25,000 nt of DNA, taken from positions 1 through 25,000 of IMG/VR virus record IMGVR_UViG_3300002140_000267; one strand, 5' to 3'. The stretch is from a virus. The position numbers and the translations under genes are program-made. Shown here in pieces: positions 6,567-14,559 of the stretch. Position 1 is the first letter of the stretch. Each line of letters opens with the position of its first letter. The notes beneath the pieces are model-generated. The model had not been told where the DNA came from and ran no database searches. It saw only the letters and a program-made list of their open reading frames with translations.

Positions 6567-7740
6567 AACTGCAACTGAGTTACAAAGTTCCAGACTTGTA
6601 GCGGCAGACTACTTTACTAACTTAACTGCTTACAAGAATCCTAATGCAAACCATTGGACTCAAATGAATCGATTGTTAATCGGTGTAAGTGATTGGCGCA
6701 GTAGACTGGGTGAATTTAAAAACCCCTGGGGGGCTAGTTGCAAGTCTGAATACTTGCCGCCTGCTTTTACCTTTACTAATTTATCGTTTAGCGATGTTGC
6801 AGACCAACGTGCAATCGAACTGTTTAGTATTGCCAAGGCTACTAATCGACGGATACTTATTTTATGGTCCGGCGGAATTGACAGCACTGCGGTCTTAAGT
6901 AGCTTTATTAAAAATCTAGAACCTGCTGACAGAGACATTTTAACTATAACATTAAGCTCTAGAAGCATATTAGAAAATAGTCATTTTTACGTTAACCATA
7001 TCAGTAATAAACTCGATTGCTTGCACTATTCAAATTTTGATCTTACACCTGAGTTGCTTAAAAAATATATTGTGATACACGGCGACCCAGGCGATTGTTT
7101 ACAAGGCCCTAGTATACCGGCGTATGCTAAATTTATACAACAAGGAACACATAAGGATCCTTGGCGTAATCATATTAGCGGAATCATTGATTCAGTCCAG
7201 CCGCACCCAAGTCATCCTCATTATTCTGAAGGGTTTGGCAAATGGTTTGTTAACGCAGTAAGTGCTAATTTAGAAGAGATTAATCCTGAAAATGTAATTA
7301 CTGTAGCTGATTGGTGGTGGTGGACTTACTACAACTTTAAGTGGGAGTTTAGTTGCCAGCGACCTTTTTTCTTTAGTAGGTCAGACTTTAATACATCGTT
7401 CACTAAAGAAGAACTAGTAGATTATGCAACTAATACCTACTTTAATTCACCAAATTGGCAACAGTGGAGCTACAGTAATTTGCAAACTCTATTGCCAGCA
7501 GGCACAGGGTGGGATGTACGAAAGATGCACAAACATGATGCACGTAGCTATATATTTGAGTTAGATCGCAATGATCTTTACTTCGAAACTAAAGTAAAAA
7601 CGCCCGGTGCTCCGGCTAATGTATTAGACAGACAGTCTCGAGTACAACCCGTATACTTTACTGATAGTTGGCAAGGACGCAATTTGTCTGACCCAGGTGT
7701 ACGCGAAAGTGTTGTACAGTTATTAGAGGATTTCAATTGA
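6535..7740 (+). CDS. Module gene B1: asparagine-synthetase-like PP-loop ATPase
   Basis: 401 residues. The PP-loop LWSGGIDSTAV (SGGIDS at 112-117) binds ATP and drives AMP transfer to a substrate carbonyl in the N-type ATP pyrophosphatase family. HGDPGDC (182-188) sits where asparagine synthetases have their GEGxDE-like acidic loop. A striking ADWWWWTYYNFKWEFSCQRP segment follows (258-277). No glutaminase domain is present, so if it forms an amide or amidine the nitrogen must come from elsewhere. QueC and TtcA/MnmA cysteine signatures are absent. The ATG has GGAG 10 bases upstream and overlaps the end of A1 by 32 bases. The fold is confident; substrate unknown. Confidence 0.85.
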   Translation: MNGLEDYLHNKTATELQSSRLVAADYFTNLTAYKNPNANHWTQMNRLLIGVSDWRSRLGEFKNPWGASCKSEYLPPAFTFTNLSFSDVADQRAIELFSIAKATNRRILILWSGGIDSTAVLSSFIKNLEPADRDILTITLSSRSILENSHFYVNHISNKLDCLHYSNFDLTPELLKKYIVIHGDPGDCLQGPSIPAYAKFIQQGTHKDPWRNHISGIIDSVQPHPSHPHYSEGFGKWFVNAVSANLEEINPENVITVADWWWWTYYNFKWEFSCQRPFFFSRSDFNTSFTKEELVDYATNTYFNSPNWQQWSYSNLQTLLPAGTGWDVRKMHKHDARSYIFELDRNDLYFETKVKTPGAPANVLDRQSRVQPVYFTDSWQGRNLSDPGVRESVVQLLEDFN

Positions 7741-8420
7741 AAGAATTATATGCATTATATAATCCGCGATCAAACAGATTTGTAATCGCGGATAGAAGTT
7801 ACGAAATGCTTAAAAGCATTCAGTTCGTATTAACACACAAGATACTGTTGTACTGTGTGCGAGTAAGCGACATTGAAAATTATCGCGAAGGTATTCTTGA
7901 TCGCGGTCGATTAATAAACATCGGATTAGCTGATTCAAACCGAATCAACATAGCGGTCGATATTCACCCAAAAAGCGAACCGTACATTCGCCTTATACCA
8001 AACACTGACCCAATTGATTCATACCACACGCATTTAGTTGATGTTGTTAGTTGTTTTCATCAGTTTATCAAAGTGTTTAATAAAGAGTATGGATATTTCC
8101 AAGATACTATGCGTACAAAGAGTCGCAATCAAAAAATGCATCTTGAACAATTAGCTGAGTTTTCTAAATTAGTAATGCCCGACGATCAGGCATTACTAGA
8201 TCTTATTAAATGGGAAACCGATTATAAGTTTAGTATAATGAAATATTTGCGTTCATACAAAGGCGAAGTTTTTCAAATGCTATACAACAATATTGACATT
8301 GAACAAAGTGTTGATGATATTAGACAGCAAATTGGAGTTGAGTTTAATAAGATTCCAATTAAATGTCATTTGCAACGGTATATACATCCTAAGATTTCGG
8401 AGTGGCTAAATGTCAATTGA
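7737..8420 (+). CDS. Module gene A2: paralogue of A1
   Basis: 227 residues, with a TTG start overlapping the stop of B1 (TTGA). No in-frame ATG occurs before residue 24, and the N-terminal alignment with A1 begins at once, so TTG is the likely start. Shared features with A1 are the N-terminal strand pair, the LKSIQF helix and overall length. The two are clearly diverged, most of the length showing only weak similarity. The C-terminal half is helical and charged. No catalytic motif is visible. It overlaps B2 by 11 bases, repeating the A-then-B order. Confidence 0.8.
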   Translation: MKELYALYNPRSNRFVIADRSYEMLKSIQFVLTHKILLYCVRVSDIENYREGILDRGRLINIGLADSNRINIAVDIHPKSEPYIRLIPNTDPIDSYHTHLVDVVSCFHQFIKVFNKEYGYFQDTMRTKSRNQKMHLEQLAEFSKLVMPDDQALLDLIKWETDYKFSIMKYLRSYKGEVFQMLYNNIDIEQSVDDIRQQIGVEFNKIPIKCHLQRYIHPKISEWLNVN

Positions 8421-9591
8421 AAAACACATTAATCAAATAAAACACGGTAACATGGTCGATAACCAGTTAATCGAATACCTTGACATTAAGAACCCAGTGG
8501 GACAACACTGGCAGAGGTACAGTAAATTAAACATTGGAGTTAAAGATGTAAGGCCTCGTTCTGGAACTTTTACTACCCCGTGGGACAGTCCGAACGATAA
8601 TGCTATATGGGGTATGCCCAGTCTACGTTATATACCAGACTCACTCGACGATATATTAGACGAACGTGCGCTAGAGTTATTTAAAATTGCTAGCGAAACT
8701 AATCGCGAAATTTATATCATGTGGTCTGGTGGTATCGACAGTTCCGGCGTGCTAGTTAGCTTTATTAAGAATTTAAGCGAAGCAGATAGAAAGATATTAA
8801 CTGTAGTGTTGAACACTGATAGTCTATTAGAAAATATGGACTTCTATCAGCGGCACATTAGTGGCAAGTTAAAAATTGTACATATCAATGATATTGATGT
8901 TACCAACGAGTTCTTGGATAAAGTTATGCTATTACACGGTGATCCCGGCGATTGCATATACGGACCTAGCATCGGAGCATTTGCACACCTAATTCCCGAT
9001 GGAAGACATATGTTGCCTGCTAACGAGAATCGTGATCTTATTAAAGTATTCTACGATAAGCAAACTAATCCGTGGAGCCACCCAGACTTTAGCAAATGGT
9101 ATGTTGACAAAGTAGCTGATAACTTCGCAGAAGCAAATTTAGAAAATGCATACTCCATTGCTGATTACTGGTGGTGGCATTACTTTAATTTAAAGTACCA
9201 GTTTTCTATGCAACGTCCGTTGCAACACGCTGTTGCAGACTACAAGAAAGGTATTACACAGGATCGTTACGATCGATTCATGAGTGAGGTATTCTTCCAT
9301 AGTGAGCGATTCCAGTTCTGGAGTTATAGCAATTTACAAACATTCTATGCTAAGATTGATCAAGGTGTAACTGGTACAAAATGGCAGGCACGTGAGTATT
9401 TGTATAAGTTCGATAACAATGCACGTTATTATAACCACAAAGTTAAAATAGCAAGTACTGCAACTGACCGAGACCGTCGTACCGTTGAAATTAGTCCATT
9501 TTACTTTGACAATAACAATGTTGGACACTTTCCGTGGGAACCAAATGTAACTGAAGCTGTTACCTACTATTTGGAAAATTATAAGGGTTGA
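8410..9591 (+). CDS. Module gene B2: asparagine-synthetase-like PP-loop ATPase, paralogue of B1
   Basis: 393 residues. It shares with B1 the N-terminal region (NPVGQHWQRYSKLNIGV against NPNANHWTQMNRLLIGV), the PP-loop MWSGGIDSSGV (SGGIDS 106-111), a following FIKNL(S/E)xADRxILT stretch, LLHGDPGDC (174-182), the ADYWWWHYFNLKYQFSMQRP segment and WSYSNLQT. Both copies keep the ATP-binding residues, so neither looks dead. The charged linker after GPSIGAFAHLIPDG and the C-terminal third differ most and may set substrate choice. It is the last gene of the overlapping four-gene operon; the sigma-70 promoter of the next operon overlaps its last codons. Confidence 0.85.
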   Translation: MSIEKHINQIKHGNMVDNQLIEYLDIKNPVGQHWQRYSKLNIGVKDVRPRSGTFTTPWDSPNDNAIWGMPSLRYIPDSLDDILDERALELFKIASETNREIYIMWSGGIDSSGVLVSFIKNLSEADRKILTVVLNTDSLLENMDFYQRHISGKLKIVHINDIDVTNEFLDKVMLLHGDPGDCIYGPSIGAFAHLIPDGRHMLPANENRDLIKVFYDKQTNPWSHPDFSKWYVDKVADNFAEANLENAYSIADYWWWHYFNLKYQFSMQRPLQHAVADYKKGITQDRYDRFMSEVFFHSERFQFWSYSNLQTFYAKIDQGVTGTKWQAREYLYKFDNNARYYNHKVKIASTATDRDRRTVEISPFYFDNNNVGHFPWEPNVTEAVTYYLENYKG

Positions 9592-9616
9592 CATTACGTC
9601 ACACTTATAGTACAAT
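9588..9616 (+). promoter_or_regulatory. Sigma-70-like early promoter for the DNA polymerase operon
   Basis: TTGACA (9588-9593), 17-bp spacer, TACAAT (9611-9616). The -35 box overlaps the stop codon of the upstream ATPase gene. It is about 30 bases before the ATG at 9647, which has a good ribosome site (AAGGAGA). Confidence 0.8.
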
Positions 9617-9646
9617 ACTATATATTATACTAAGGAGAATAGCATT

Positions 9647-9901
9647 ATGGCTATGTTTACAGGCGAGCAGAAATCGAAACTAACACAGATTATGAATGAG
9701 GGCATTCAAGTAAAGCAAGAGATTGAAGATCTAAATGCTGGACTAAATGACACCATCAAAGCAGTAGCAGAAGAACTAGAAATTAAACCAGCTGTTCTTA
9801 AAAAAGCAATCAATGTTGCACACAAGAGTAAGTTAACAGACTACAATGCCGATCACGAATTGCTAAACGATATTCTAGAGACTGTTGGTCGCACCCTGTA
9901 A
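9647..9901 (+). CDS. dsbA: T4 DsbA-like small double-stranded DNA binding protein
   Basis: 84 residues, all helical. The C-terminal part (AEELEIKPAVLKKAINVAHK, then ADHELLNDILETV) matches the spacing and chemistry of T4 DsbA (AKDELGVDGKMFNRLLALYH, then a helix ELYDTVF). T4 DsbA binds DNA near late promoters and enhances late transcription. The N-terminal half here is a predicted coiled coil (KLTQIMNEGIQVKQEIEDLN). It is the first gene after a sigma-70-like promoter, and its TAA overlaps the next ATG by one base. The family call rests on remembered similarity over about 45 residues and could be wrong in detail. Confidence 0.65.
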   Translation: MAMFTGEQKSKLTQIMNEGIQVKQEIEDLNAGLNDTIKAVAEELEIKPAVLKKAINVAHKSKLTDYNADHELLNDILETVGRTL

Positions 9902-10131
9902 TGTCAGAAAACAAGCCATACCAATGGCTTGCCTGGGTAGGAACCACTGGGGTCGTGCTTGCCGCTTGTTTGGCTAGCTTCGTGCCCCAGTTGCTATTAC
10001 ATCATGCATTTTTTATACTAAGCAATGCCATTTGGGCGGCAACCGGTGTATTATGGAAAGAACGATCATTGATCTTTCTTAATACAAGCCTTACAATAGT
10101 CTATATACTAGGATTAATTTACAATACATGA
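9901..10131 (+). CDS. Small membrane protein with three predicted helices
   Basis: 76 residues with three hydrophobic segments: about 9-26 (WLAWVGTTGVVLAACLAS), about 31-51 (LLLHHAFFILSNAIWAATGV) and about 56-73 (SLIFLNTSLTIVYILGLI). Size and layout recall SemiSWEET-type half-transporters or small phage membrane proteins, but no diagnostic motif is seen. It should sit in the host inner membrane. It is tightly placed between the DsbA-like gene (1-base overlap) and the DNA polymerase (ATGA overlap), so it is expressed early. Function is unknown. Confidence 0.75.
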   Translation: MSENKPYQWLAWVGTTGVVLAACLASFVPQLLLHHAFFILSNAIWAATGVLWKERSLIFLNTSLTIVYILGLIYNT

Positions 10132-12794
10132 GCTATATTGACGCAAGATTTGAAAAAGAAAAAGACACTATCCACGTCGTGGAGAGGGTTAATGGGCGTA
10201 GAGAGTTTAAAACATATCCGGCTAACTATGTGTTTTACTACGAAGACCCTAAGGGAAAATATCGTACTATTCACGGAGCGCCTGTTAGTAAATTCAGCAC
10301 ACGAAATAGTAAAGAGTTCCATAAAGAACTACGAGTTAACTCAAGTAAGCAGGTACACGAAAGTGATATCAATCCAGTGCTACGGTGTCTTGCAGACAAC
10401 TACCTTGGTGTAGATTCGCCCAAACTGCATACATGCTTTTTTGACATTGAGGTAGACTTTGACCCAGAGCGCGGCTACAGTTCACCTGGTGATCCGTTTA
10501 ACAAAATTACAAGTATCACCGTATACCTTGATTGGCTAGACAAACTTATTACGTTGGCGGTCCCGCCTAAGAGCATGAGCTGGGAAACGGCCGAGGAGCA
10601 TGCCGCTAAGTTTGACAACACATTTATGTTTCGCACTGAAGCAGAAATGCTTGTTGTATTTTTAGATTTAATTGACGACGCTGATATTTTATCAGGCTGG
10701 AACAGTGAGGGATATGATATTCCCTATACTGTCAACCGTGTTATTCGTGTACTAAGCAAAAATGATACTCGTAGATTTTGCTTGTGGGATCAACTCCCTA
10801 AACAACGTATGTTCGAGCGCTTTGGCGCAGAGAACGTTACGTTTGACTTGATTGGTCGTGTACACTTAGACTACATGCAGTTGTACCGCAAGTATACTTA
10901 CGAAGAACGCCACAGTTACAGCTTAGATGCAATTGGTGAGTATGAACTAGGCGAGCGCAAGACTCAGTATGAAGGAAGTCTTGACCAACTTTACAATAAA
11001 AACTTTGAAACATTCTTAGACTACAACAGACAAGACGTTATGTTGTTAGTTAAAATGGATAAAAAACTACGATTCATTGATTTAGCAAACGAGCTAGCAC
11101 ACGATAATACTGTGCTGTTGCCTACCACAATGGGCGCAGTGGCTGTTACTGAGCAGGCTATTATTAACGAAGCGCATCTGCGCGGAATGGTTGTTCCTTC
11201 AAGGATTAGAAAAAATGACGACGATAACACGCAAGCGGCAGGTGCCTATGTTGCTTTCCCCAAAAAAGGCATGCACGACTACATTGGCGCGATCGACCTT
11301 AACTCGCTGTACCCCTCGGCTCTTCGCGCCCTCAACATGGGTCCAGAAACCGTCGTTGGACAAATCCGACCAATAATGACAGATAACTACATCCGTGACA
11401 AAATGGCTAAGGGAAGTAGTTTTGCTGATGCTTGGGAAAATATGTTTGGTACACTTGAGTATCAAGCAATGATGAATATGGACATTGGTACTGAACTGAC
11501 CATTGACTGGGAAAATGGTGAGTCTGACGTTACTAGTGCTGCCAATGTATGGCGGTTGATTTTCGACAGTAATCAACCTTGGACGGTAAGTGCTAACGGA
11601 ACTATCTTTACTACTGCTCATAAAGGTATTATCCCGGGCCTGCTTGAACGCTGGTATGCTGAACGTAAAGAATTGCAGGCAAAGAAGAAATCTGCAACTA
11701 CGCCAGAAGAAAAAGCATTCTGGGACAAACGACAGTTAGTTAAGAAGATTAATTTGAACAGTTTGTATGGTGCTATTCTTAATCCTCATTGTAGATTCTT
11801 TGATCATCGTATTGGTCAGAGTACAACGCTTACAGGTCGTATTATTGCTAAACACATGGATGCGTTTGTTAACGAATGTATCATGGGCAAATACGATCAC
11901 GTGGGTGAATCGATAATTTACGGTGATACTGACTCAGTGTACTTTACTGCTTGGCCGGCAATTAAGGATGAAGTTGAGGCAGGACGCATGGAATGGAACA
12001 ACGATATTTGTGTACAGTTGTATGATACAATTGCTGAACAAGTAAACGAATCGTTTCCTGCGTTTATGGAACGGGCGTGTCACTGCCCAAGATCGATGGG
12101 TTCTATTATCCAAGCTGGACGTGAACTTGTAGCAAGCAAGGGTCTCTTTATTAAAAAGAAGCGGTATGCGGTATTGATCTATGACAACGAAGGTACCAGA
12201 CTTGACACCCACGGTAGCTTGGGTAAAGTTAAGGCTATGGGCTTAGATTTGAAGCGCAGTGACACGCCACGGGTAGTGCAGGACTTTCTAAGCGAAATTC
12301 TGTTAACAACATTGACAGAACAGTTGCCTAGAGACGAAGTAATTCGTAAAGTGCGTGATTTTAAATTGGCGTTTGCTGATCGCCCGGCATGGGAAAAAGG
12401 TACACCTAAGCGAGTTAACAACTTAACTAAGTATACCGCCGAAGAAGCCCGACTCGGTAGAGCTAATATGCCAGGACATGTACGTGCAGCTATGAACTGG
12501 AATAAGTTAAAAGCAATGCACGGAGATAGGTACAGTACTGAAATTATGGATGGTATGAAAGTCATCGTCTGTAAACTAAAAGATAACCCACTGGGATATA
12601 CAAGTGTTGCATATCCCACAGACGAAAGTCATATCCCTGCATGGTACAAAGAGTTGCCGTTTGACGATAACTTAATGGAATCGACTATTGTTGATCAAAA
12701 GGTAGACAACTTATTAGGTGTATTAGAATGGGGGATTCCTGAGGCAACTGATATCAAAACAACTTTTGATAGTCTGTTCACTTGGGACGACTAA
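10128..12794 (+). CDS. 43: T4-type family B DNA polymerase (gp43)
   Basis: 888 residues, near the 898 of T4 gp43, so full length. Proofreading exonuclease motifs are FFDIEVDFD (Exo I, D106/E108), GWNSEGYDIPY (Exo II, D197) and DYNRQDV (Exo III, D303). Polymerase motifs are DLNSLYPS (motif A, D390), KKINLNSLYG (motif B, 539-548) and YGDTDS (motif C, 598-603). All catalytic acids are present. The C-terminus ends TTFDSLFTWDD, resembling the T4/RB69 clamp-binding tail SLFDMFDF, fitting the gp45 gene just downstream. It replicates phage DNA with the clamp. The ATG overlaps the previous stop (ATGA). No intein, intron or split is seen. Confidence 0.98.
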   Translation: MSYIDARFEKEKDTIHVVERVNGRREFKTYPANYVFYYEDPKGKYRTIHGAPVSKFSTRNSKEFHKELRVNSSKQVHESDINPVLRCLADNYLGVDSPKLHTCFFDIEVDFDPERGYSSPGDPFNKITSITVYLDWLDKLITLAVPPKSMSWETAEEHAAKFDNTFMFRTEAEMLVVFLDLIDDADILSGWNSEGYDIPYTVNRVIRVLSKNDTRRFCLWDQLPKQRMFERFGAENVTFDLIGRVHLDYMQLYRKYTYEERHSYSLDAIGEYELGERKTQYEGSLDQLYNKNFETFLDYNRQDVMLLVKMDKKLRFIDLANELAHDNTVLLPTTMGAVAVTEQAIINEAHLRGMVVPSRIRKNDDDNTQAAGAYVAFPKKGMHDYIGAIDLNSLYPSALRALNMGPETVVGQIRPIMTDNYIRDKMAKGSSFADAWENMFGTLEYQAMMNMDIGTELTIDWENGESDVTSAANVWRLIFDSNQPWTVSANGTIFTTAHKGIIPGLLERWYAERKELQAKKKSATTPEEKAFWDKRQLVKKINLNSLYGAILNPHCRFFDHRIGQSTTLTGRIIAKHMDAFVNECIMGKYDHVGESIIYGDTDSVYFTAWPAIKDEVEAGRMEWNNDICVQLYDTIAEQVNESFPAFMERACHCPRSMGSIIQAGRELVASKGLFIKKKRYAVLIYDNEGTRLDTHGSLGKVKAMGLDLKRSDTPRVVQDFLSEILLTTLTEQLPRDEVIRKVRDFKLAFADRPAWEKGTPKRVNNLTKYTAEEARLGRANMPGHVRAAMNWNKLKAMHGDRYSTEIMDGMKVIVCKLKDNPLGYTSVAYPTDESHIPAWYKELPFDDNLMESTIVDQKVDNLLGVLEWGIPEATDIKTTFDSLFTWDD

Positions 12795-12797
12795 ATA
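12791..12797 (+). promoter_or_regulatory. Putative late promoter (CTAAATA)
   Basis: CTAAATA overlaps the polymerase stop codon, 30 bases before the ATG of the methyltransferase-like gene. The same CTAAATA form recurs at 19192 and 22241. A perfect 14-base palindrome (AATATACGTATATT, 12800-12813) lies in the predicted leader. Confidence 0.45.
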
Positions 12798-12827
12798 GAA
12801 ATATACGTATATTATGGATGCTCATAT

Positions 12828-13775
12828 ATGAAATTAAGTGATTTAGTACAGTTTAAAAATCGTCTAAACGAAACACTGTCAGTTTACGGTATTCAGCAAG
12901 CGATTGATCACTTAAATGAAGATTTAAGGAATGTCATAACTGGTGATGTAGAAATGCATCACAACGAATATGTGCAACAAATTATGCACAGATTAGTTGC
13001 AGTTAGAGACGAGCTTGAGCAACTGCAATCTTCATTGGCTAATCAAACACGACTAGCCAATGAAGAAATTGAAGGAATGAGCCGTGAATTCTATGTAAGA
13101 AACTACGATTTAGAACTAGCGTACTCCGACGCTCAGAGTATTAGAGAAGTTCGTAAGTTGTATATCCCGGAGAGAGCCGTTGATACATTCATCACGCGAA
13201 TCGGGAAATATGTTGATTGGAAATATCCAATGCTAGAAATGGGTTGTCGCGATGGCGACATGACTAAGCATTTGGTAGCTGGCGATCCGTTGTATGTAGT
13301 AGACAACTTTAACGAGTTTCTTGATGTTACCGTTAATCAATTTAACGATGACTATAAGCACAGAGTTCGGCCATATTTAATCGACGACGAAACAATCAAC
13401 TTTGATGAGTTACCTAAAGATCAATTTGGATTTGTTTTTAGCTTTAACTACTTTAACTATCGTAGCATGCAAAGCATTAAGGATTATTTGCGAGAGATAT
13501 TTACATTATTGCGTCCCGGTGGCGTGATGATGTTTACATATAACAATGCAGATTTGGCACCGGCGGCTGCGTATGCCGAAAGTTACTTTATGAGCTATAT
13601 GCCCAAAAGCGTACTTATACCATTGGTTCGTAGTCTCGGCTACGATATCATTACCGACTTTGACTTCAATCCTGCATTTAGCTGGTTAGAGATTCGGAAA
13701 CCGGGCGACCTGTACAGCATTAAAGCACACCAGGCATTAGCCAGAGTGCTCGATATGGATAAACGATCAGCTTGA
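12828..13775 (+). CDS. Class I SAM-dependent methyltransferase-like protein with N-terminal coiled coil
   Basis: 315 residues. Residues 1-115 are helical and include a coiled-coil stretch (VRDELEQLQSSLANQTRLAN). A Rossmann methyltransferase domain follows: motif I LEMGCRDGD (136-144), an acidic residue after the second strand (YVVDNFN), a helix-strand with FGFVFSFNYFNY, and LRPGGVMMFTYNNADL (228-243), the usual strand-5 region. Glycines of motif I are fewer than usual, so activity is not certain. It sits between gp43 and gp45 but has its own late-promoter-like motif. The leader MKLSDLVQFKNRLNE could be a head-targeting signal. The target is unknown. Confidence 0.75.
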   Translation: MKLSDLVQFKNRLNETLSVYGIQQAIDHLNEDLRNVITGDVEMHHNEYVQQIMHRLVAVRDELEQLQSSLANQTRLANEEIEGMSREFYVRNYDLELAYSDAQSIREVRKLYIPERAVDTFITRIGKYVDWKYPMLEMGCRDGDMTKHLVAGDPLYVVDNFNEFLDVTVNQFNDDYKHRVRPYLIDDETINFDELPKDQFGFVFSFNYFNYRSMQSIKDYLREIFTLLRPGGVMMFTYNNADLAPAAAYAESYFMSYMPKSVLIPLVRSLGYDIITDFDFNPAFSWLEIRKPGDLYSIKAHQALARVLDMDKRSA

Positions 13776-13800
13776 CACACAGCACTATTGATGCTATAAT
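13772..13800 (+). promoter_or_regulatory. Consensus sigma-70 early promoter for the clamp-DpdA operon
   Basis: TTGACA (13772-13777), 17-bp spacer, TATAAT (13795-13800), with TGC in front of the -10 box as an extended element. It overlaps the methyltransferase stop codon and lies 32 bases before the clamp ATG, whose ribosome site is AAAGGA. Confidence 0.88.
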
Positions 13801-13832
13801 ATCAATATAAACTTTAATTAAAGGAATAACAC

Positions 13833-14552
13833 ATGCGCGACTATCTATTAGACATCGTTCAACACACGTACGGTCTTGGTAACATTGATTTGATTAAGAT
13901 TACCGGAGACGAAAATGGCACAACTATTAACTGTATTAGCGAAGACCGTAGTGTTATCGTTGAAGGCAAGTTTAAAGGTCCCGTTGCTGATTTTGTAGGC
14001 ACATTCGGTATGCCTAACTTAAGCAAGCTAAACACTATTTTAAATCTTCCAGTATATAAAGAAAATGCTAAAATTGATGTTTCACGAGACGGAGAAGCAC
14101 CAACTAACATCCACTTTGAAAACAAAGAAGGCGACTTTAAAAACGACTATCGTTTCATGAAAGCCGATGTAGTTACTGCTATTCTTAAGAATTTTAAATT
14201 TAAAGCAGTTAACTGGAACATTGATATTGTTCCTTCAGTAATTGGTATTCAACGTTTAAAATTCCAAAGCCAGGCACACAACGATGAAACCACGTTTAGT
14301 GCTAAGACTGACGGATCCGACCTCAAATTCTTCTTCGGCAACCCAAGTAGCCACAGCGGTGAATTTGTATTCGAAAGCGGAGTAAGTGGTAAACTAACTA
14401 AAGCCTGGAGTTGGCCAGTTACAGCTATCACTAACATTCTGAGCCTAACAGGAGATAAGACTCTTAAAATCAGCGATGAAGGTGCTACTATGATTACCGT
14501 TGACAGCGGGTTAATTGAGTACAACTACATTTTGCCTGCACAAACTAAGTAA
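13833..14552 (+). CDS. 45: T4-type DNA polymerase sliding clamp (gp45)
   Basis: 239 residues against 228 for T4 gp45. The strand-rich sequence shows the usual phage clamp pattern: an N-terminal helix, ENGTTINCISEDRSVIVEGK, a region PNLSKLNTILNLP, the NDYRFMKADVV segment, and a C-terminal strand series ending ISDEGATMITVDSGLIEYNY. Three copies form the ring that holds gp43 on DNA and, in T4, also activates late transcription from TAAATA promoters, which are plentiful here. It has its own consensus promoter and heads an operon that runs into radical SAM, sulfotransferase and DpdA genes. Placement beside gp43 and the similarity together make the call firm. Confidence 0.9.
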   Translation: MRDYLLDIVQHTYGLGNIDLIKITGDENGTTINCISEDRSVIVEGKFKGPVADFVGTFGMPNLSKLNTILNLPVYKENAKIDVSRDGEAPTNIHFENKEGDFKNDYRFMKADVVTAILKNFKFKAVNWNIDIVPSVIGIQRLKFQSQAHNDETTFSAKTDGSDLKFFFGNPSSHSGEFVFESGVSGKLTKAWSWPVTAITNILSLTGDKTLKISDEGATMITVDSGLIEYNYILPAQTK

Positions 14553-14559
14553 TCTTAGA

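Noticed and set aside
6535-9591. Identification of the PP-loop proteins as QueC of the deazaguanine pathway
   Set aside because: QueC is about 220-230 residues with a C-terminal four-cysteine zinc site. These are about 400 residues, have no such cluster, and have HGDPGDC and WWW segments instead.
11199-12619. Several - strand ORFs of 92-146 residues inside the polymerase gene
   Set aside because: The + strand encodes an intact DNA polymerase with all motifs, so these are frame shadows without promoters or ribosome sites.
14515-14559. TTG at 14515 as the radical SAM start
   Set aside because: It would overlap the clamp gene by 38 bases and add residues of no recognisable domain. ATG at 14560, just after the clamp stop, is simpler, though neither has a strong ribosome site.
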